Source: Ideonella_A sakaiensis_A
GTDB taxonomy: Bacteria > Pseudomonadota > Gammaproteobacteria > Burkholderiales > Burkholderiaceae_C
Direction of reading: 5' to 3'
Assembly: GCF_048320135.1 (NCBI RefSeq)
Contig: NZ_CP182947.1
Location: 868,001 to 932,000, forward strand
DNA: 64,000 bases
Below, one piece after another: positions 1-9,583 of the stretch. Below the pieces are notes generated by a model, which made no database searches, was not told the origin of the DNA, and saw nothing but the letters and a program-made list of their open reading frames with translations. Positions within the stretch are counted from its first letter, which is position 1. Every line of letters begins with the position of its first letter. Made by a program: the position numbers and the translations under genes.

Positions 1-2
1 CG

Positions 3-1415
3 GTCAGCTTCGGCTATACCGTCACCGACGGCAGCCTGAGCTCACCTGGCGTCGCGACACTCGACATCACGCCGGTCAACGATGCGCCGAAAAACAGCCC
101 GCTGACGCTGACGCCGATCGCCGAAGACAGTGGTCCGCGGCTGATCACGCAGGCCGAACTGCTCGCGAACGCGGCCGACGTCGATGGTCCGCGCCTGACC
201 GCGATCAACCTGACCATCACCGCAGGCCTTGGCACGCTGGTCGACAACGGCAACGGAAGCTGGACTTTCACGCCGGCGCCGGATGACGACACCTCGGTGA
301 GCTTCGGCTATACCGTCACCGACGGCGCACTGAGCGCGGCCGGCAGCGCGTGGCTGGACATCACGCCGGTCGACGACATCCCGCTGGCCAGTCTCGCACC
401 GACGATGCTGCAGGGCGGCGGCAGCATGCGTGTCGATGGCCGCCTGCTGCAGGCCAGCGACATCGACAGCGCGGCCGAGACATTGAGCTTCGTCGTGATC
501 GACGTATCGCATGGCCGCTTCGAACTGGCCAATGCAAGCGGCGTCGCGATCCTTCATTTCAGCCTCGCCGATGTGCAGGCCGGCCGCGTCGTCTTCGTCT
601 CGACCAGCGCGGCCGAGGCACCGAGCTTCACGCTCGCGCCGTTCGACGGCAATGGCCACGGCGATCCGATCGTCGCGAGCATCGATTTCCGGCGCAGCGT
701 GCTGTCGACCACCCGCAGCGTCGGCGAAGGAGACGAACAGGCCGTTGCGCCGTTGCAGACGATCGCTGCGCCGGATGGCCGGGTCGGCCTGTACGCCGGC
801 ATCGACCGCGAAGCGGGGCCGCAGCCGCCACCCGAAAACGCCGGGGCGACGGGCCGGCGCAATCTGCTGGCGATCGCGGGAACGCCCGTGATCGTGATCG
901 GCGAACCGGTGCAGCCGGAGCAGACCCAGCAGACGCAGGCGACCGCCTCCGCGAAGCAATCCGCCACGTTGCCGCAGCGCGCCAGCCGGTATGACAACCC
1001 CGATTTTTATACCCGGGTCTCGGCCGACGACTATGTCGCGCGGCTCGACGGGTTCCAGCTGATCGATCTGCTGCAACAGATCGGCGGCGCGTCGAGCGGC
1101 GAAGCCGAACATTTCGAACCGGGCCCGCAGTCGACCGCCGAACAGACCGGCAGCGGCCTGACGCTCAGCGACGCCGCCCGCGCCAGCGCGGTGGCGCTGA
1201 CCGCAGGAACGGTGTGGTGGGCACTGCGCGCCGGCAGCCTGCTGACCGGCCTGCTGGTATCGATGCCGACCTGGCGCCATGCCGACCTGCTCGCGGTGCT
1301 GCCCGACGAGGATGACGAGGATTCCTGGGACCAGGCCGAAGACAAGGAGGCCGCACGCGACGAGCGTGCAGTCGATCTGATGTTCGAGGCAAACGGCGAT
1401 CGTTCGCCCCGCTGA
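3..1415 (+). CDS. C-terminal part of a large cadherin/VCBS-repeat surface protein (5' end outside window)
   Basis: The frame is open from base 3, so this is the last 470 residues of a longer protein. Two copies of a repeat beginning VSFGYTVTDG lie 294 bases (98 residues) apart. Each ends in a TLDITPVND-like cadherin/VCBS (tandem-95) motif, which points to a giant repetitive adhesin or surface protein. After the repeats the chain changes to a Pro/Gln-rich linker, a conserved-looking stretch around DFYTRVSADDYVARLDGF, and a hydrophobic segment (VWWALRAGSLLTGLLVSMP). It ends in a very acidic tail (DEDDEDSWDQAEDKEAARDE). The hydrophobic-plus-acidic end may anchor or sort the protein, which is my inference. 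Its export system is not in view. Confidence 0.8.
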   Translation, partial: VSFGYTVTDGSLSSPGVATLDITPVNDAPKNSPLTLTPIAEDSGPRLITQAELLANAADVDGPRLTAINLTITAGLGTLVDNGNGSWTFTPAPDDDTSVSFGYTVTDGALSAAGSAWLDITPVDDIPLASLAPTMLQGGGSMRVDGRLLQASDIDSAAETLSFVVIDVSHGRFELANASGVAILHFSLADVQAGRVVFVSTSAAEAPSFTLAPFDGNGHGDPIVASIDFRRSVLSTTRSVGEGDEQAVAPLQTIAAPDGRVGLYAGIDREAGPQPPPENAGATGRRNLLAIAGTPVIVIGEPVQPEQTQQTQATASAKQSATLPQRASRYDNPDFYTRVSADDYVARLDGFQLIDLLQQIGGASSGEAEHFEPGPQSTAEQTGSGLTLSDAARASAVALTAGTVWWALRAGSLLTGLLVSMPTWRHADLLAVLPDEDDEDSWDQAEDKEAARDERAVDLMFEANGDRSPR

Positions 1416-1473
1416 CACCACGCAGCCCGGGGAGCGCGCGGATAATCGGCCGCTTTTCCCCGGAATCCTGTCC

Positions 1474-2028
1474 ATGGCGCTGAAGGCCACCATCCATAAA
1501 GCCAATCTGCAGATCGCCGACATGGACCGCGGGCTCTACGTCGACCATGCGGTGACCGTGGCCCGTCATCCATCCGAGACCGACGAGCGGATGATGGTCA
1601 GGCTGCTCGCGCTGGCGCTGCACCTGGCCGCCGACGACCAGCGCGGCCAGCTCGAGTTGGCTAAAAGCCTGTCCGACAGCGACGAACCCGACCTGTGGCG
1701 CCGCGACCTGACCGGCCAGATCATCCACTGGATCGATATCGGCCAACCCGACGACCGGCGCATCCTGAAAGCCTGCGGCCGTGCCGAGCGCGTCACGGTG
1801 ATCGCCTACAGCCAGGGCGCGTCGATCTGGTGGAAAGGTGTTGCCGGCAAACTGGTGCGCACGCGCAACCTCGATGTCTGGCAACTGCCGGCCGCGCAAA
1901 GCGCCGAGCTGGCAACGCTGGCGCAGCGCGGGATGTCGCTGCAGATCACGGTGCAGGACGGCGCGGCCTGGGTCGGCGACGGCCAGCGCTCGGTCGAGAT
2001 CAATCCGGAGCTGCTGTTCAAGTCCTGA
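1474..2028 (+). CDS. yaeQ: YaeQ family protein
   Basis: This 184-residue protein matches the YaeQ family along its length. It opens MALKATIHKANLQIADMDRG, followed by the conserved HPSETDERMMVRLLALAL stretch and a central VIAYSQGASIWW motif. The family has a PD-(D/E)XK nuclease-like fold, and its biochemical role is not firmly established. The ATG lies 58 bases after the preceding stop. The length equals that of the Escherichia coli protein within a few residues. It is followed by a small GNAT gene on the same strand, without obvious functional linkage. Confidence 0.93.
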   Translation: MALKATIHKANLQIADMDRGLYVDHAVTVARHPSETDERMMVRLLALALHLAADDQRGQLELAKSLSDSDEPDLWRRDLTGQIIHWIDIGQPDDRRILKACGRAERVTVIAYSQGASIWWKGVAGKLVRTRNLDVWQLPAAQSAELATLAQRGMSLQITVQDGAAWVGDGQRSVEINPELLFKS

Positions 2029-2070
2029 ACACGACAAGGGGCTCGTTTTCATCTGCTAGATTCCCGCCCC

Positions 2071-2367
2071 ATGTCCGATTTTTCGAGCACCGAAGCGCTG
2101 CAGGTTCAGCACGACCTGGCACAGCAACGGTTCATCGCCGTGGTCGACGGCCACCGCTGCGTCGCCGACTACCGGATGGCCGGCAAGGTGATGCAGATGG
2201 TGCATACCGCCGTCCATCCAAGCCTGCGCGGGCGCGGCATCGCCGCCGCACTGGTCGGCACCGCGTTGCAATATGCGCGTGAAGGCGGGTTGCAGGTCGA
2301 TCCGATCTGCAGCTATGTGCGCGTCTACATCAACCGTCATCCCGAAACGCGCGACCTGCTGGGCTGA
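2071..2367 (+). CDS. small GNAT-family N-acetyltransferase (YidJ/GTN type)
   Basis: This is a 98-residue protein of the short GNAT class (COG2388). The acetyl-CoA-binding stretch is visible as MVHTAVHPSLRGRGIAAALV, which contains the R-G-x-G-I/A signature. After it comes a CSYVRVYINRHPE segment typical of the group, where the Cys is usually conserved. Substrates of these minimal acetyltransferases are unknown. The stop codon lies three bases before the ATG of the downstream peptidase, so the two genes are probably co-transcribed. Confidence 0.85.
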   Translation: MSDFSSTEALQVQHDLAQQRFIAVVDGHRCVADYRMAGKVMQMVHTAVHPSLRGRGIAAALVGTALQYAREGGLQVDPICSYVRVYINRHPETRDLLG

Positions 2368-2370
2368 GCC

Positions 2371-4461
2371 ATGGATCCGCGCATCCCGGCATTGCCCGCT
2401 TCAGCCGCAGTCGACGACGGAGACGATCCGTTCGGCTGGCTCGAGGATGTCGACAGCGACGCCGCGCTGGACTGGGTCCGCGCACGCAATGCCGACAGCG
2501 AGGCGGCGCTCGTTGCGCATCCGGACCACGCCGCGCTGCAGGCCGAACTGCTCGAGGTGCTCGATGCACGCGACCGCATTCCGGCCATCGTGCGCCGCGG
2601 CCCCTTCTTCTACAACCTGTGGCAGGACGAGCAGCACCGGCGCGGCCTTTGGCGGCGCACGACGCTGGACGAATACCGCCGCGCCGAGCCGGCCTGGGAG
2701 ACGGTGCTCGACATCGATGCGCTGGCCGCGGCCGAAGGCGAAAACTGGGTCTGGGCCGGCGCGACGACGCTGGCTCCGGAGCACCGACGCTGCCTGGTCT
2801 CGCTGTCGCGCGGCGGCGCCGACGCCACCGTGGTGCGCGAATTCGACTGCGTCGACAAGGTTTTTGTTGGTGATGGGTTCGTGTTGCCCGAAGCGAAGTC
2901 GGATGTCGAATGGATCGATGCCGACCAGATCTTCGTCGGCAGCGATTTCGGCCCTGGCTCGCTGACCGACAGCGGCTATCCGCGTTTCACCAAGCGCTGG
3001 CGACGTGGCACGCCGCTGGCCGATGCGTCGACCGTCTTCGAAGGCCGGACGCAGGATGTCAGCGTCCGCGCGGCGGTCGACGATACGCCGGGTTTCGAGC
3101 GCAGCTTCTTCATCCGCTCGCGCGATTTCTTCCACCGCGAGGTTTTTCTGCTCGGCGCCGATGGCAGCCTGCAGCCGCTCGCGGTGCCCGACGATTCATC
3201 GTTCGGCCTGCTGCGCGACAGCCTGATGCTGACGCTGCGCAGCGAGCTGCGCTGTGGCGAACAGATCTTTGCTGCCGGCAGCCTGCTGGCAATCGATCTG
3301 CAGCGCTTCCAGCACGGCGCGCGCGATTTCCAGGTGTTGTTCATGCCGACGCCGAGCTGCGCGCTGGCCGATCACACGACGACACGCGACCACCTGATCG
3401 TCAATTTGAACGACCAGGTGACGAGCCGGCTGCAGGCGTGGCGCAAGGTCGGCAGCGTGTTCGAGCAGGTAGCGATCGATTCACCGGCCAACGGCAGCCT
3501 AGCGGTTGCCGGCCTGCACGATCCGCACGATGACCGCGATCCGCTGGCCAATCATTACCTGTTGTCGCACAGCGGCTTTCTCGATCCCGACACGCTGTGG
3601 CTCGGTGATGCCGCAGCCGCTTCGGGCATACCGCGAGAACAGCTGAAGGCGCGCCAGCCGCTGTTCGATGCTGGCGGCAAACGGGTCGAGCAGCGGTTTG
3701 CAACATCGAAGGATGGCACCCGTATTCCGTTTTTCATCGTCTGGCCGACCGACGTGCCGACCGGCCCGCTGCCGACCGCGTTGTACGGTTATGGCGGCTT
3801 CGAGATCTCGCTGACGCCGGCTTATGCGGCCGGGGTCGGCCGCGGCTGGCTGGACCGCGGCGGGGTCTGGGTCGTCGCCAATATCCGCGGCGGCGGCGAA
3901 TTCGGCCCCGGCTGGCACCGCAGCGCTCAGAAGGCGAACAAGCAGCGCAGCTACGACGATTTCATCGCGGTTGCCGAGGCGCTGATTGCCGCCGGCATCA
4001 CGACGCCGCGCCAGCTCGGCATCATCGGCGGAAGCAACGGCGGCCTGCTGGTCGGCGCGACGATGGTGCAGCGGCCCGAGCTCTTCAATGCCGTCGTGAT
4101 CAAGGTGCCGCTGCTCGATATGCGGCGTTTCCACCGCCTGCTGGCCGGCGCCAGCTGGATCGCCGAATACGGCAATCCCGACGATCCTGAGGACTGGGCC
4201 GTCATCTCGACCTACAGCCCGTATCAGAACGTGCGCGCCGGCGTCCGCTATCCGAAGGTGCTGTTCACGACCTCGGCCCGCGACGATCGTGTCCATCCCG
4301 GCCATGCGCGCAAGATGGCCGAGCGCATGCTCGCGCAAGGCCATTCGCTGCTTTACTACGAGAACATCGAGGGCGGCCATGGTGGTGCTGCCGACAATGC
4401 GCAGCGCGCGCGGTTGCAGGCGATGGAATACGGCTTTCTCTGGCAGCAGCTCGGCGGCTGA
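2371..4461 (+). CDS. prolyl oligopeptidase family serine peptidase (S9A)
   Basis: The protein has 696 residues, the usual length for prolyl oligopeptidases. It has an N-terminal beta-propeller (about residues 20-420) and a C-terminal alpha/beta-hydrolase domain. The catalytic serine sits in GIIGGSNGGLLVGA, the aspartate in TSARDDRVHPGHARKMAER, and the histidine in ENIEGGHGGAAD. The tyrosine motif of the hydrolase domain appears as ALYGYGGFEISLTP. No signal peptide is visible, so it is probably cytoplasmic and cleaves short proline-containing peptides. It starts three bases after the GNAT gene. Its 3' end faces polA across 39 bases. Confidence 0.93.
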   Translation: MDPRIPALPASAAVDDGDDPFGWLEDVDSDAALDWVRARNADSEAALVAHPDHAALQAELLEVLDARDRIPAIVRRGPFFYNLWQDEQHRRGLWRRTTLDEYRRAEPAWETVLDIDALAAAEGENWVWAGATTLAPEHRRCLVSLSRGGADATVVREFDCVDKVFVGDGFVLPEAKSDVEWIDADQIFVGSDFGPGSLTDSGYPRFTKRWRRGTPLADASTVFEGRTQDVSVRAAVDDTPGFERSFFIRSRDFFHREVFLLGADGSLQPLAVPDDSSFGLLRDSLMLTLRSELRCGEQIFAAGSLLAIDLQRFQHGARDFQVLFMPTPSCALADHTTTRDHLIVNLNDQVTSRLQAWRKVGSVFEQVAIDSPANGSLAVAGLHDPHDDRDPLANHYLLSHSGFLDPDTLWLGDAAAASGIPREQLKARQPLFDAGGKRVEQRFATSKDGTRIPFFIVWPTDVPTGPLPTALYGYGGFEISLTPAYAAGVGRGWLDRGGVWVVANIRGGGEFGPGWHRSAQKANKQRSYDDFIAVAEALIAAGITTPRQLGIIGGSNGGLLVGATMVQRPELFNAVVIKVPLLDMRRFHRLLAGASWIAEYGNPDDPEDWAVISTYSPYQNVRAGVRYPKVLFTTSARDDRVHPGHARKMAERMLAQGHSLLYYENIEGGHGGAADNAQRARLQAMEYGFLWQQLGG

Positions 4462-4500
4462 AGACGACACGCGGCGCCGCCAGCCAGCGCGGTCCGGCTT

Positions 4501-7254
4501 TCAGTGCGCCTTGTCCCAGTTCGGTCCGACACCGACCTCGGCCAGCAGCGGCACTTTCAGGCTCGCGACCGACGCCATCAGCCGCGGGATCGCTTCGCGC
4601 GCCCAGTCGAGTTCGGCCTCCGGCACCTCGCAGACCAGTTCGTCGTGGACCTGCATCACGATGCGGGTAACGCGCTGCTCGTCGTCGATGGCGCGCTGCA
4701 GCGCAATCATCGCGAGCTTGATCAGATCGGCCGCCGACCCTTGCATCGGCGCATTGATCGCCTGCCGCTCTGCCCCGCTCTTGCGCGGCCCGCTGCCGCC
4801 ATTGATCTCCGGCAGATAGATCCGGCGGCCGAACATCGTCTCGACATAACCCTTGGCGCGCGCCGACGCTTTGGTTTCGTCCATGTAGCGCTTGACGCCG
4901 GCGAAATTCTGAAAATAGCGTTCGATGTAGGTTGCCGCCGCCGAGCGCTCGATGCCCAGGCTCTGCGCGAGGCCGAACGCGCCCATGCCGTAGATCAGCC
5001 CGAAATTGATCGTCTTTGCATAACGGCGCTGTTCGCTCGTCACCGCATCCGGCGCGATCGAGAACACCTCGCTCGCGGTTGCACGGTGCACGTCCATGCC
5101 TTCGGCGAAGGCGCGCAACAGGCCCGGATCCTCGCTGATGTGCGCCATGATGCGCAGCTCGATCTGCGAATAGTCGGCGCTGACGATCTGGTGGCCGGGC
5201 GGCGCGACGAAAGCCTCGCGCACCCGCCGGCCCTCGACGGTGCGGATCGGGATGTTCTGCAGGTTCGGCTCGTTGCTTGCGAGACGTCCGGTCACCGCGA
5301 CCGCCTGTGCATAGGTCGTGTGGACACGGCCGGTGTCGCGATTGACCATCAACGGCAGCTTGTCGGTATAGGTGCCTTTCAGCTTTGCCAGCGATCGGTG
5401 CTCGAGCAGCTTCGCAGGCAGCGGATAGTCGGCGGCCAGCTCGGCCAGCACCTCCTCGTCGGTCGACGGCACGCCGGAGGCGGTCTTTTTCTTCACCGGC
5501 AGGCCGAGCTGCTTGAACAGGATTTCGCCGATCTGCTTCGGCGAACCCATGTTGAACGGCTGGCCGGCGAGCGAAAACGCCTCCTGCTCCAGTTTGACCA
5601 TGCGTTCGCCGAGTTCCTTGCTCTGCATCGCGAGCACCTGCGGATCGATCAGCACGCCGTGGCGCTCGATGCGCTGCAGGATCAGCGCAGTCGGCATCTC
5701 GATCTGCCGGTACAGGTCGTGCAGCGGCTGCGCGGCCTCGAGCTGCGGCCACAGCGTCTGGTGCACATGCAGGCACATCTCGCTGTCTTCGCATGAATAT
5801 TCGGCGGCGCGGTCGACCGCGACCTGGGCAAACGGGATCTGCTGCGCGCCCTTGCCGCACAAGTCCTCGTAGCTGAGGCCGCGCCGACCGAGGTGGCGGT
5901 CGGCCAGGCTTTCGAGGCCGTGTGGCTTGTGCGCCTCGAGCACATAACTCTGCAGCATCGTGTCGTGGACATAGCCGCGCACGGTGATGCCGAGATTGGC
6001 AAACACGTGCAGGTCGTATTTGATGTTCTGGCCGAGCTTGGCTGCCGCCGCATCCTCCAGCCACGGCCGCAGCCGCTGCAGCACGACGTCGGGCGTCAGC
6101 TGCTCGGGCGCGCCGGCATAACTGTGCGCGACTGGAATATAGGCCGCCTCGCCCGGCGCGGTGCTCAGCGAGATGCCGACCAGCCGCGCCTTCATCGCAT
6201 CGAGCGAATCGGTTTCGGTATCGATCGCGGTCAGTGGCGCGGCCACGATCTTCGCGACCCAGGCATCGAGCGCCTCGACCGTCGTGACGGTCTCGAAGTG
6301 CCGTTCGATCGCGACCGCCGGCGGCGCTGCCGCGACGACGATCGCCGCCGACTCGCCGCCGGCCGCCTGCAAGCGGGATTCGAGGTCGCGTTTCAGCGTC
6401 TTGAAGCCGAAGCGCGTATAGAGTTCGAGCAGCTTTGCCGCATCGATCGGCCGCAGCGCCAGCGCATCGAGCGACGGCCAGCCGTCGAGGTGGCCGCTCA
6501 GGTCGCAGTCGCAGCGAACGGTGACGAGCTTGCGGCCGGTCGGCAACCAGTCGAGCACCGCGCGCAGATTCTCGCCAGCGACCCCCTTGAAACCGGCCGC
6601 GGCAGCGATCACGCCGTCGAGCGAGCCATGTTCGGCGATCCATTTGGCGGCGGTTTTCGGGCCGACCTTGGCGACGCCCGGAATGTTGTCGACGGTATCG
6701 CCGACCAGGCTCAGAAAATCGACGATGCGCTGTGGCGGCACGCCGAACTTGGCCTCGACGCCGGCGACATCGAGCCGCTCGTTGCTCATCGTATTGATCA
6801 GCGTGACATTCGGCGTGACCAGTTGGGCGAGGTCCTTGTCGCCGGTCGAGACGACCACCGAATGGCCCTGCTCGGCGCCAACCCGGCACAGCGTGCCGAT
6901 CACGTCGTCGGCCTCGATGCCGGGCACCTCGAGCACCGGCCAACCGAGCAGCCGCACCACCTCGTGGATCGGCTCGATCTGCGCTGCCAGATCTTCCGGC
7001 ATCGGCGCGCGGTTCGCCTTGTACTGCGGATACCACTCGTCGCGGAAGGTCGGGCCCTTGGCATCGAAGATGCAGGCCGCATGGTCGGCCGGAAACTGCT
7101 CGCGCAGACGTTGCATCATTGCGACGATGCCGTGCAATGCGCCGGTGGGCAAACCGTCCGGGCTGCGCAGATCGGGCAGCGCATGGTATGCCCGGTACAG
7201 ATAGCTGGAGCCGTCGACCAGCAACAGCGTGCGGGGGGAATTCTGATCACTCAT
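4501..7254 (-). CDS. polA: DNA polymerase I
   Basis: This 917-residue enzyme fills in gaps during repair and removes RNA primers. The 5'-3' exonuclease covers about residues 1-290 (LLVDGSSYLYRAYHAL near the start). The 3'-5' exonuclease appears active, with motif I AIDTETDSLD, motif II GQNIKYDLH and motif III EYSCEDSE. The polymerase domain has motif A VSADYSQIELRI, motif B RRYAKTINFGLIYG and motif C MQVHDELVCE. An upstream in-frame extension of 30 residues exists, but MSDQNSPRTLLLVDGSS is the family-like start. The neighbouring DUF2782 and thrB genes are divergent, an arrangement seen in beta- and gammaproteobacteria. Confidence 0.97.
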   Translation of the reverse strand: MSDQNSPRTLLLVDGSSYLYRAYHALPDLRSPDGLPTGALHGIVAMMQRLREQFPADHAACIFDAKGPTFRDEWYPQYKANRAPMPEDLAAQIEPIHEVVRLLGWPVLEVPGIEADDVIGTLCRVGAEQGHSVVVSTGDKDLAQLVTPNVTLINTMSNERLDVAGVEAKFGVPPQRIVDFLSLVGDTVDNIPGVAKVGPKTAAKWIAEHGSLDGVIAAAAGFKGVAGENLRAVLDWLPTGRKLVTVRCDCDLSGHLDGWPSLDALALRPIDAAKLLELYTRFGFKTLKRDLESRLQAAGGESAAIVVAAAPPAVAIERHFETVTTVEALDAWVAKIVAAPLTAIDTETDSLDAMKARLVGISLSTAPGEAAYIPVAHSYAGAPEQLTPDVVLQRLRPWLEDAAAAKLGQNIKYDLHVFANLGITVRGYVHDTMLQSYVLEAHKPHGLESLADRHLGRRGLSYEDLCGKGAQQIPFAQVAVDRAAEYSCEDSEMCLHVHQTLWPQLEAAQPLHDLYRQIEMPTALILQRIERHGVLIDPQVLAMQSKELGERMVKLEQEAFSLAGQPFNMGSPKQIGEILFKQLGLPVKKKTASGVPSTDEEVLAELAADYPLPAKLLEHRSLAKLKGTYTDKLPLMVNRDTGRVHTTYAQAVAVTGRLASNEPNLQNIPIRTVEGRRVREAFVAPPGHQIVSADYSQIELRIMAHISEDPGLLRAFAEGMDVHRATASEVFSIAPDAVTSEQRRYAKTINFGLIYGMGAFGLAQSLGIERSAAATYIERYFQNFAGVKRYMDETKASARAKGYVETMFGRRIYLPEINGGSGPRKSGAERQAINAPMQGSAADLIKLAMIALQRAIDDEQRVTRIVMQVHDELVCEVPEAELDWAREAIPRLMASVASLKVPLLAEVGVGPNWDKAH

Positions 7255-7371
7255 CTGGCGATTGTGCGGGTATTGGCAGGCAGCCGGCATCGCCCGACGA
7301 GGGCAAAATAGCTGCCGGAGTCTCCCCGAAGGCACAAACGGCATTCCCGCCGCGTCGGTGGCACCGATAAA

Positions 7372-7725
7372 ATGAATTCCATGATGCGCCTGACCCCTTT
7401 CCTGCTGGCCCTGCTCGCCGGGCCCGTGCTGGCGCAGACTGCGGCGACGCCTGCTCCGCCGCCACCGCCAGCCGATGCCGCGCCGGCACCGGCCGATGAA
7501 CGCCTCGAGCCGAACGTCAAGCGCACGGTGATCGAGGACGACGGTTCGAAGATCGAGGAACTGAAGATCCGCGGCAATACCAAGCGCATCACGGTCACGC
7601 CGAAGGTCGGGCCGAGCAAGGAATATGAAATCATCACCGAGGACGGTTCACGCGACGTGTCCGACGGCCTGACCGGCTCGCGCGGCGCAGCCGGCAAACG
7701 GGTCTGGCGCGTGTTGTCGTTCTGA
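7372..7725 (+). CDS. DUF2782 domain-containing exported protein
   Basis: This 117-residue protein has a cleavable signal peptide (RLTPFLLALLAGPVLAQ) followed by a Pro/Ala-rich spacer. The C-terminal domain matches DUF2782 (VIEDDGSKIEELKIRGNTKRITVTP). Its function is unknown and it should be periplasmic. It lies between divergent polA and co-directional thrB, the usual location of this family. The ATG at 7381 is an equally possible start. Confidence 0.85.
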   Translation: MNSMMRLTPFLLALLAGPVLAQTAATPAPPPPPADAAPAPADERLEPNVKRTVIEDDGSKIEELKIRGNTKRITVTPKVGPSKEYEIITEDGSRDVSDGLTGSRGAAGKRVWRVLSF

Positions 7726-7744
7726 TCCGGCCCGCGTTCACCTG

Positions 7745-8713
7745 ATGGCTGTTTTTACCGAGGTGCCTTTCGACACGGCGCAAGATTTTGTCCGACGCCT
7801 GAACGTCGGCGAGCTGACGGCCCTGCAGGGATGTGCCGGCGGCATCGAGAACACCAACTATTTTGCCGACACCAGCCGCGGCCGTTACGTACTGACGTTG
7901 TTCGAGCGGCTCAGCTTCGAGCAACTGCCGTTTTACCTGCACCTGATGAAGCACCTGGCCGGCCACGGCATCCCGGTGCCCGATCCGCAGGCCGACGACA
8001 GTGGCGAGATCCTGCACGAATTGCTCGGCAAGCCGGCCGCGCTCGTCAACCGTCTGCCGGGCCGCCACCACCTGGCGCCGGACATCCAACATACCGCCGT
8101 CGTCGGCCGGATGATGGCGAAGATGCACCTGGCCGGGCTCGACTTCAAGCTGGCCCAGCCCAATCTGCGCGGCCTCGATTGGTGGAAGGAGACGGTACCG
8201 GTCGTCGTGCCGTTCCTGCAGGACGAGCAGCGCGAGCTGATCGAATCCGAACTGCAGTTCCAGCAGCAGGTTGCGGCATCGGCCGCCTATGCCGGGCTGC
8301 CGGCCGGCCCGATCCACGCCGACCTGTTCCGCGACAACGTGATGTTCGACGATGCCGACGGCCGCGATGAGCTCGGCGGCTTCTTCGACTTCTATTTCGC
8401 CGGCATCGACCGCTTCATCTTCGATATCGCGGTCTGCCTGAACGACTGGTGCATCGACCTCGACAGCGGCGAACTGGTCGAGGCGCGGGCCCAGGCTTTC
8501 GTCGCCGCCTACGACGAGGTGCGGGGCCTTACCGCCAATGAAATCCGCCTGCTGCCGGCAATGATGCGCGCTGCGGCGCTGCGTTTCTGGGTCTCGCGGC
8601 TGTGGGATCTGCACCTGCCGCGCGACGCCAGCATGCTGAAGCCGCACGACCCCACCCATTTCGAACGCGTGCTGCGAAGCCGCATCGATACACCCTGGCA
8701 CTACGAGCGATGA
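7745..8713 (+). CDS. thrB: homoserine kinase, type II (aminoglycoside phosphotransferase fold)
   Basis: This 322-residue protein phosphorylates L-homoserine in threonine biosynthesis. It belongs to the choline/aminoglycoside kinase-like type, not the GHMP type. An N-terminal nucleotide loop is visible (GGIENTNYFADTSRGRYVLT). The catalytic Brenner-like motif is GPIHADLFRDNVMFDD at about residues 188-203, followed by the metal-binding GFFDFYFAGID. Its last bases overlap the next gene as ATGA, so translation is probably coupled. Confidence 0.96.
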   Translation: MAVFTEVPFDTAQDFVRRLNVGELTALQGCAGGIENTNYFADTSRGRYVLTLFERLSFEQLPFYLHLMKHLAGHGIPVPDPQADDSGEILHELLGKPAALVNRLPGRHHLAPDIQHTAVVGRMMAKMHLAGLDFKLAQPNLRGLDWWKETVPVVVPFLQDEQRELIESELQFQQQVAASAAYAGLPAGPIHADLFRDNVMFDDADGRDELGGFFDFYFAGIDRFIFDIAVCLNDWCIDLDSGELVEARAQAFVAAYDEVRGLTANEIRLLPAMMRAAALRFWVSRLWDLHLPRDASMLKPHDPTHFERVLRSRIDTPWHYER

Positions 8714-9552
8714 AGCTCCATACCGTTCCTGCGCTGCAGGGTTTTGTCTGGGTGCGCCGGGGTTTCCAGGTGTTCCTCGGGCAGCCGCTGGCAACCACCT
8801 TTCTGCTGGCGTCGTTCCTGTTCGGCGCGCTGCTGCTGTTGCTGATACCGGGCATCGGCGTGCTGCTGCTGCTGATGGCGCTGCCGCTGGTCTCGCTCGG
8901 CTTCATGATCGCGTCACGCAACAGCCTGGACGGCCAGCGGGCCGGCCCGAAAGTCTTCGTCGAAGGCCTGCAGGGGCCGCCGTCGCAGCGCAAGACGATG
9001 CTGTATCTGCTGAGCGCCTATGCCGCGGCCAACATCGTCGTGATGCTGCTCAGCGACGTGATCGACGCCGGCCGGCTGGAGGCGCTGCAGACGGCGGCCA
9101 CCAGCGACAAACCGATGTCGGCCGAAGCGCTGAATGCGATGCTCGGCGACCCGCGGCTGTTCTGGGCGATGGTGCTGCGGCTGGCGCTGACCGCGGTGAT
9201 CGCGTTGCCGTTCTGGCATGCGCCGGCGCTGGTCCACTGGCAGGGCCAAGGGGTGGCGCAAGCCTTGTTCATCAGCAGCCTCGCCTGCTGGCGCAACAAG
9301 GGTGCGTTCGTCGTCTACGGCCTCGGCTGGCTCGTGCTGATCCTGCTGTTCTCGTTCATCGCCAACGCGCTGGTCGCGCTGCTCGGCGAACCGCGGCTGC
9401 TGGCGCTGGCGGCGATGCCGGCCGGCCTGATGTTCTCGACCGCGTTTTACGCGTCGCTGTATTTCACCTATGCCGACAGCTTCCGGCCCGACCAGCCGGT
9501 CGGCCACGACGAAGCCGTTCTGCTCGATTCGGACCGCCCCTCCGGCAACTGA
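8710..9552 (+). CDS. BPSS1780-type integral membrane protein
   Basis: This 280-residue protein has several hydrophobic segments, for example around FLLASFLFGALLLLLIPGIG and LVLILLFSFIANALVAL. The N-terminal WVRRGFQVFLGQPL pattern fits the betaproteobacterial BPSS1780 family, often found beside thrB. The function is unknown. The ATG overlaps the thrB stop. I prefer this start over an upstream in-frame ATG inside thrB because it gives coupling and family-like length. Confidence 0.85.
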   Translation: MKLHTVPALQGFVWVRRGFQVFLGQPLATTFLLASFLFGALLLLLIPGIGVLLLLMALPLVSLGFMIASRNSLDGQRAGPKVFVEGLQGPPSQRKTMLYLLSAYAAANIVVMLLSDVIDAGRLEALQTAATSDKPMSAEALNAMLGDPRLFWAMVLRLALTAVIALPFWHAPALVHWQGQGVAQALFISSLACWRNKGAFVVYGLGWLVLILLFSFIANALVALLGEPRLLALAAMPAGLMFSTAFYASLYFTYADSFRPDQPVGHDEAVLLDSDRPSGN

Positions 9553-9583
9553 ATCGCCCCTACCCACACCAACAGGAGCCTCG

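Noticed and set aside
4504..7311. Two long open frames (430 and 472 residues) opposite polA
   Set aside because: Antisense shadows. No ribosome site or domain is seen, and polA motifs on the other strand are complete.
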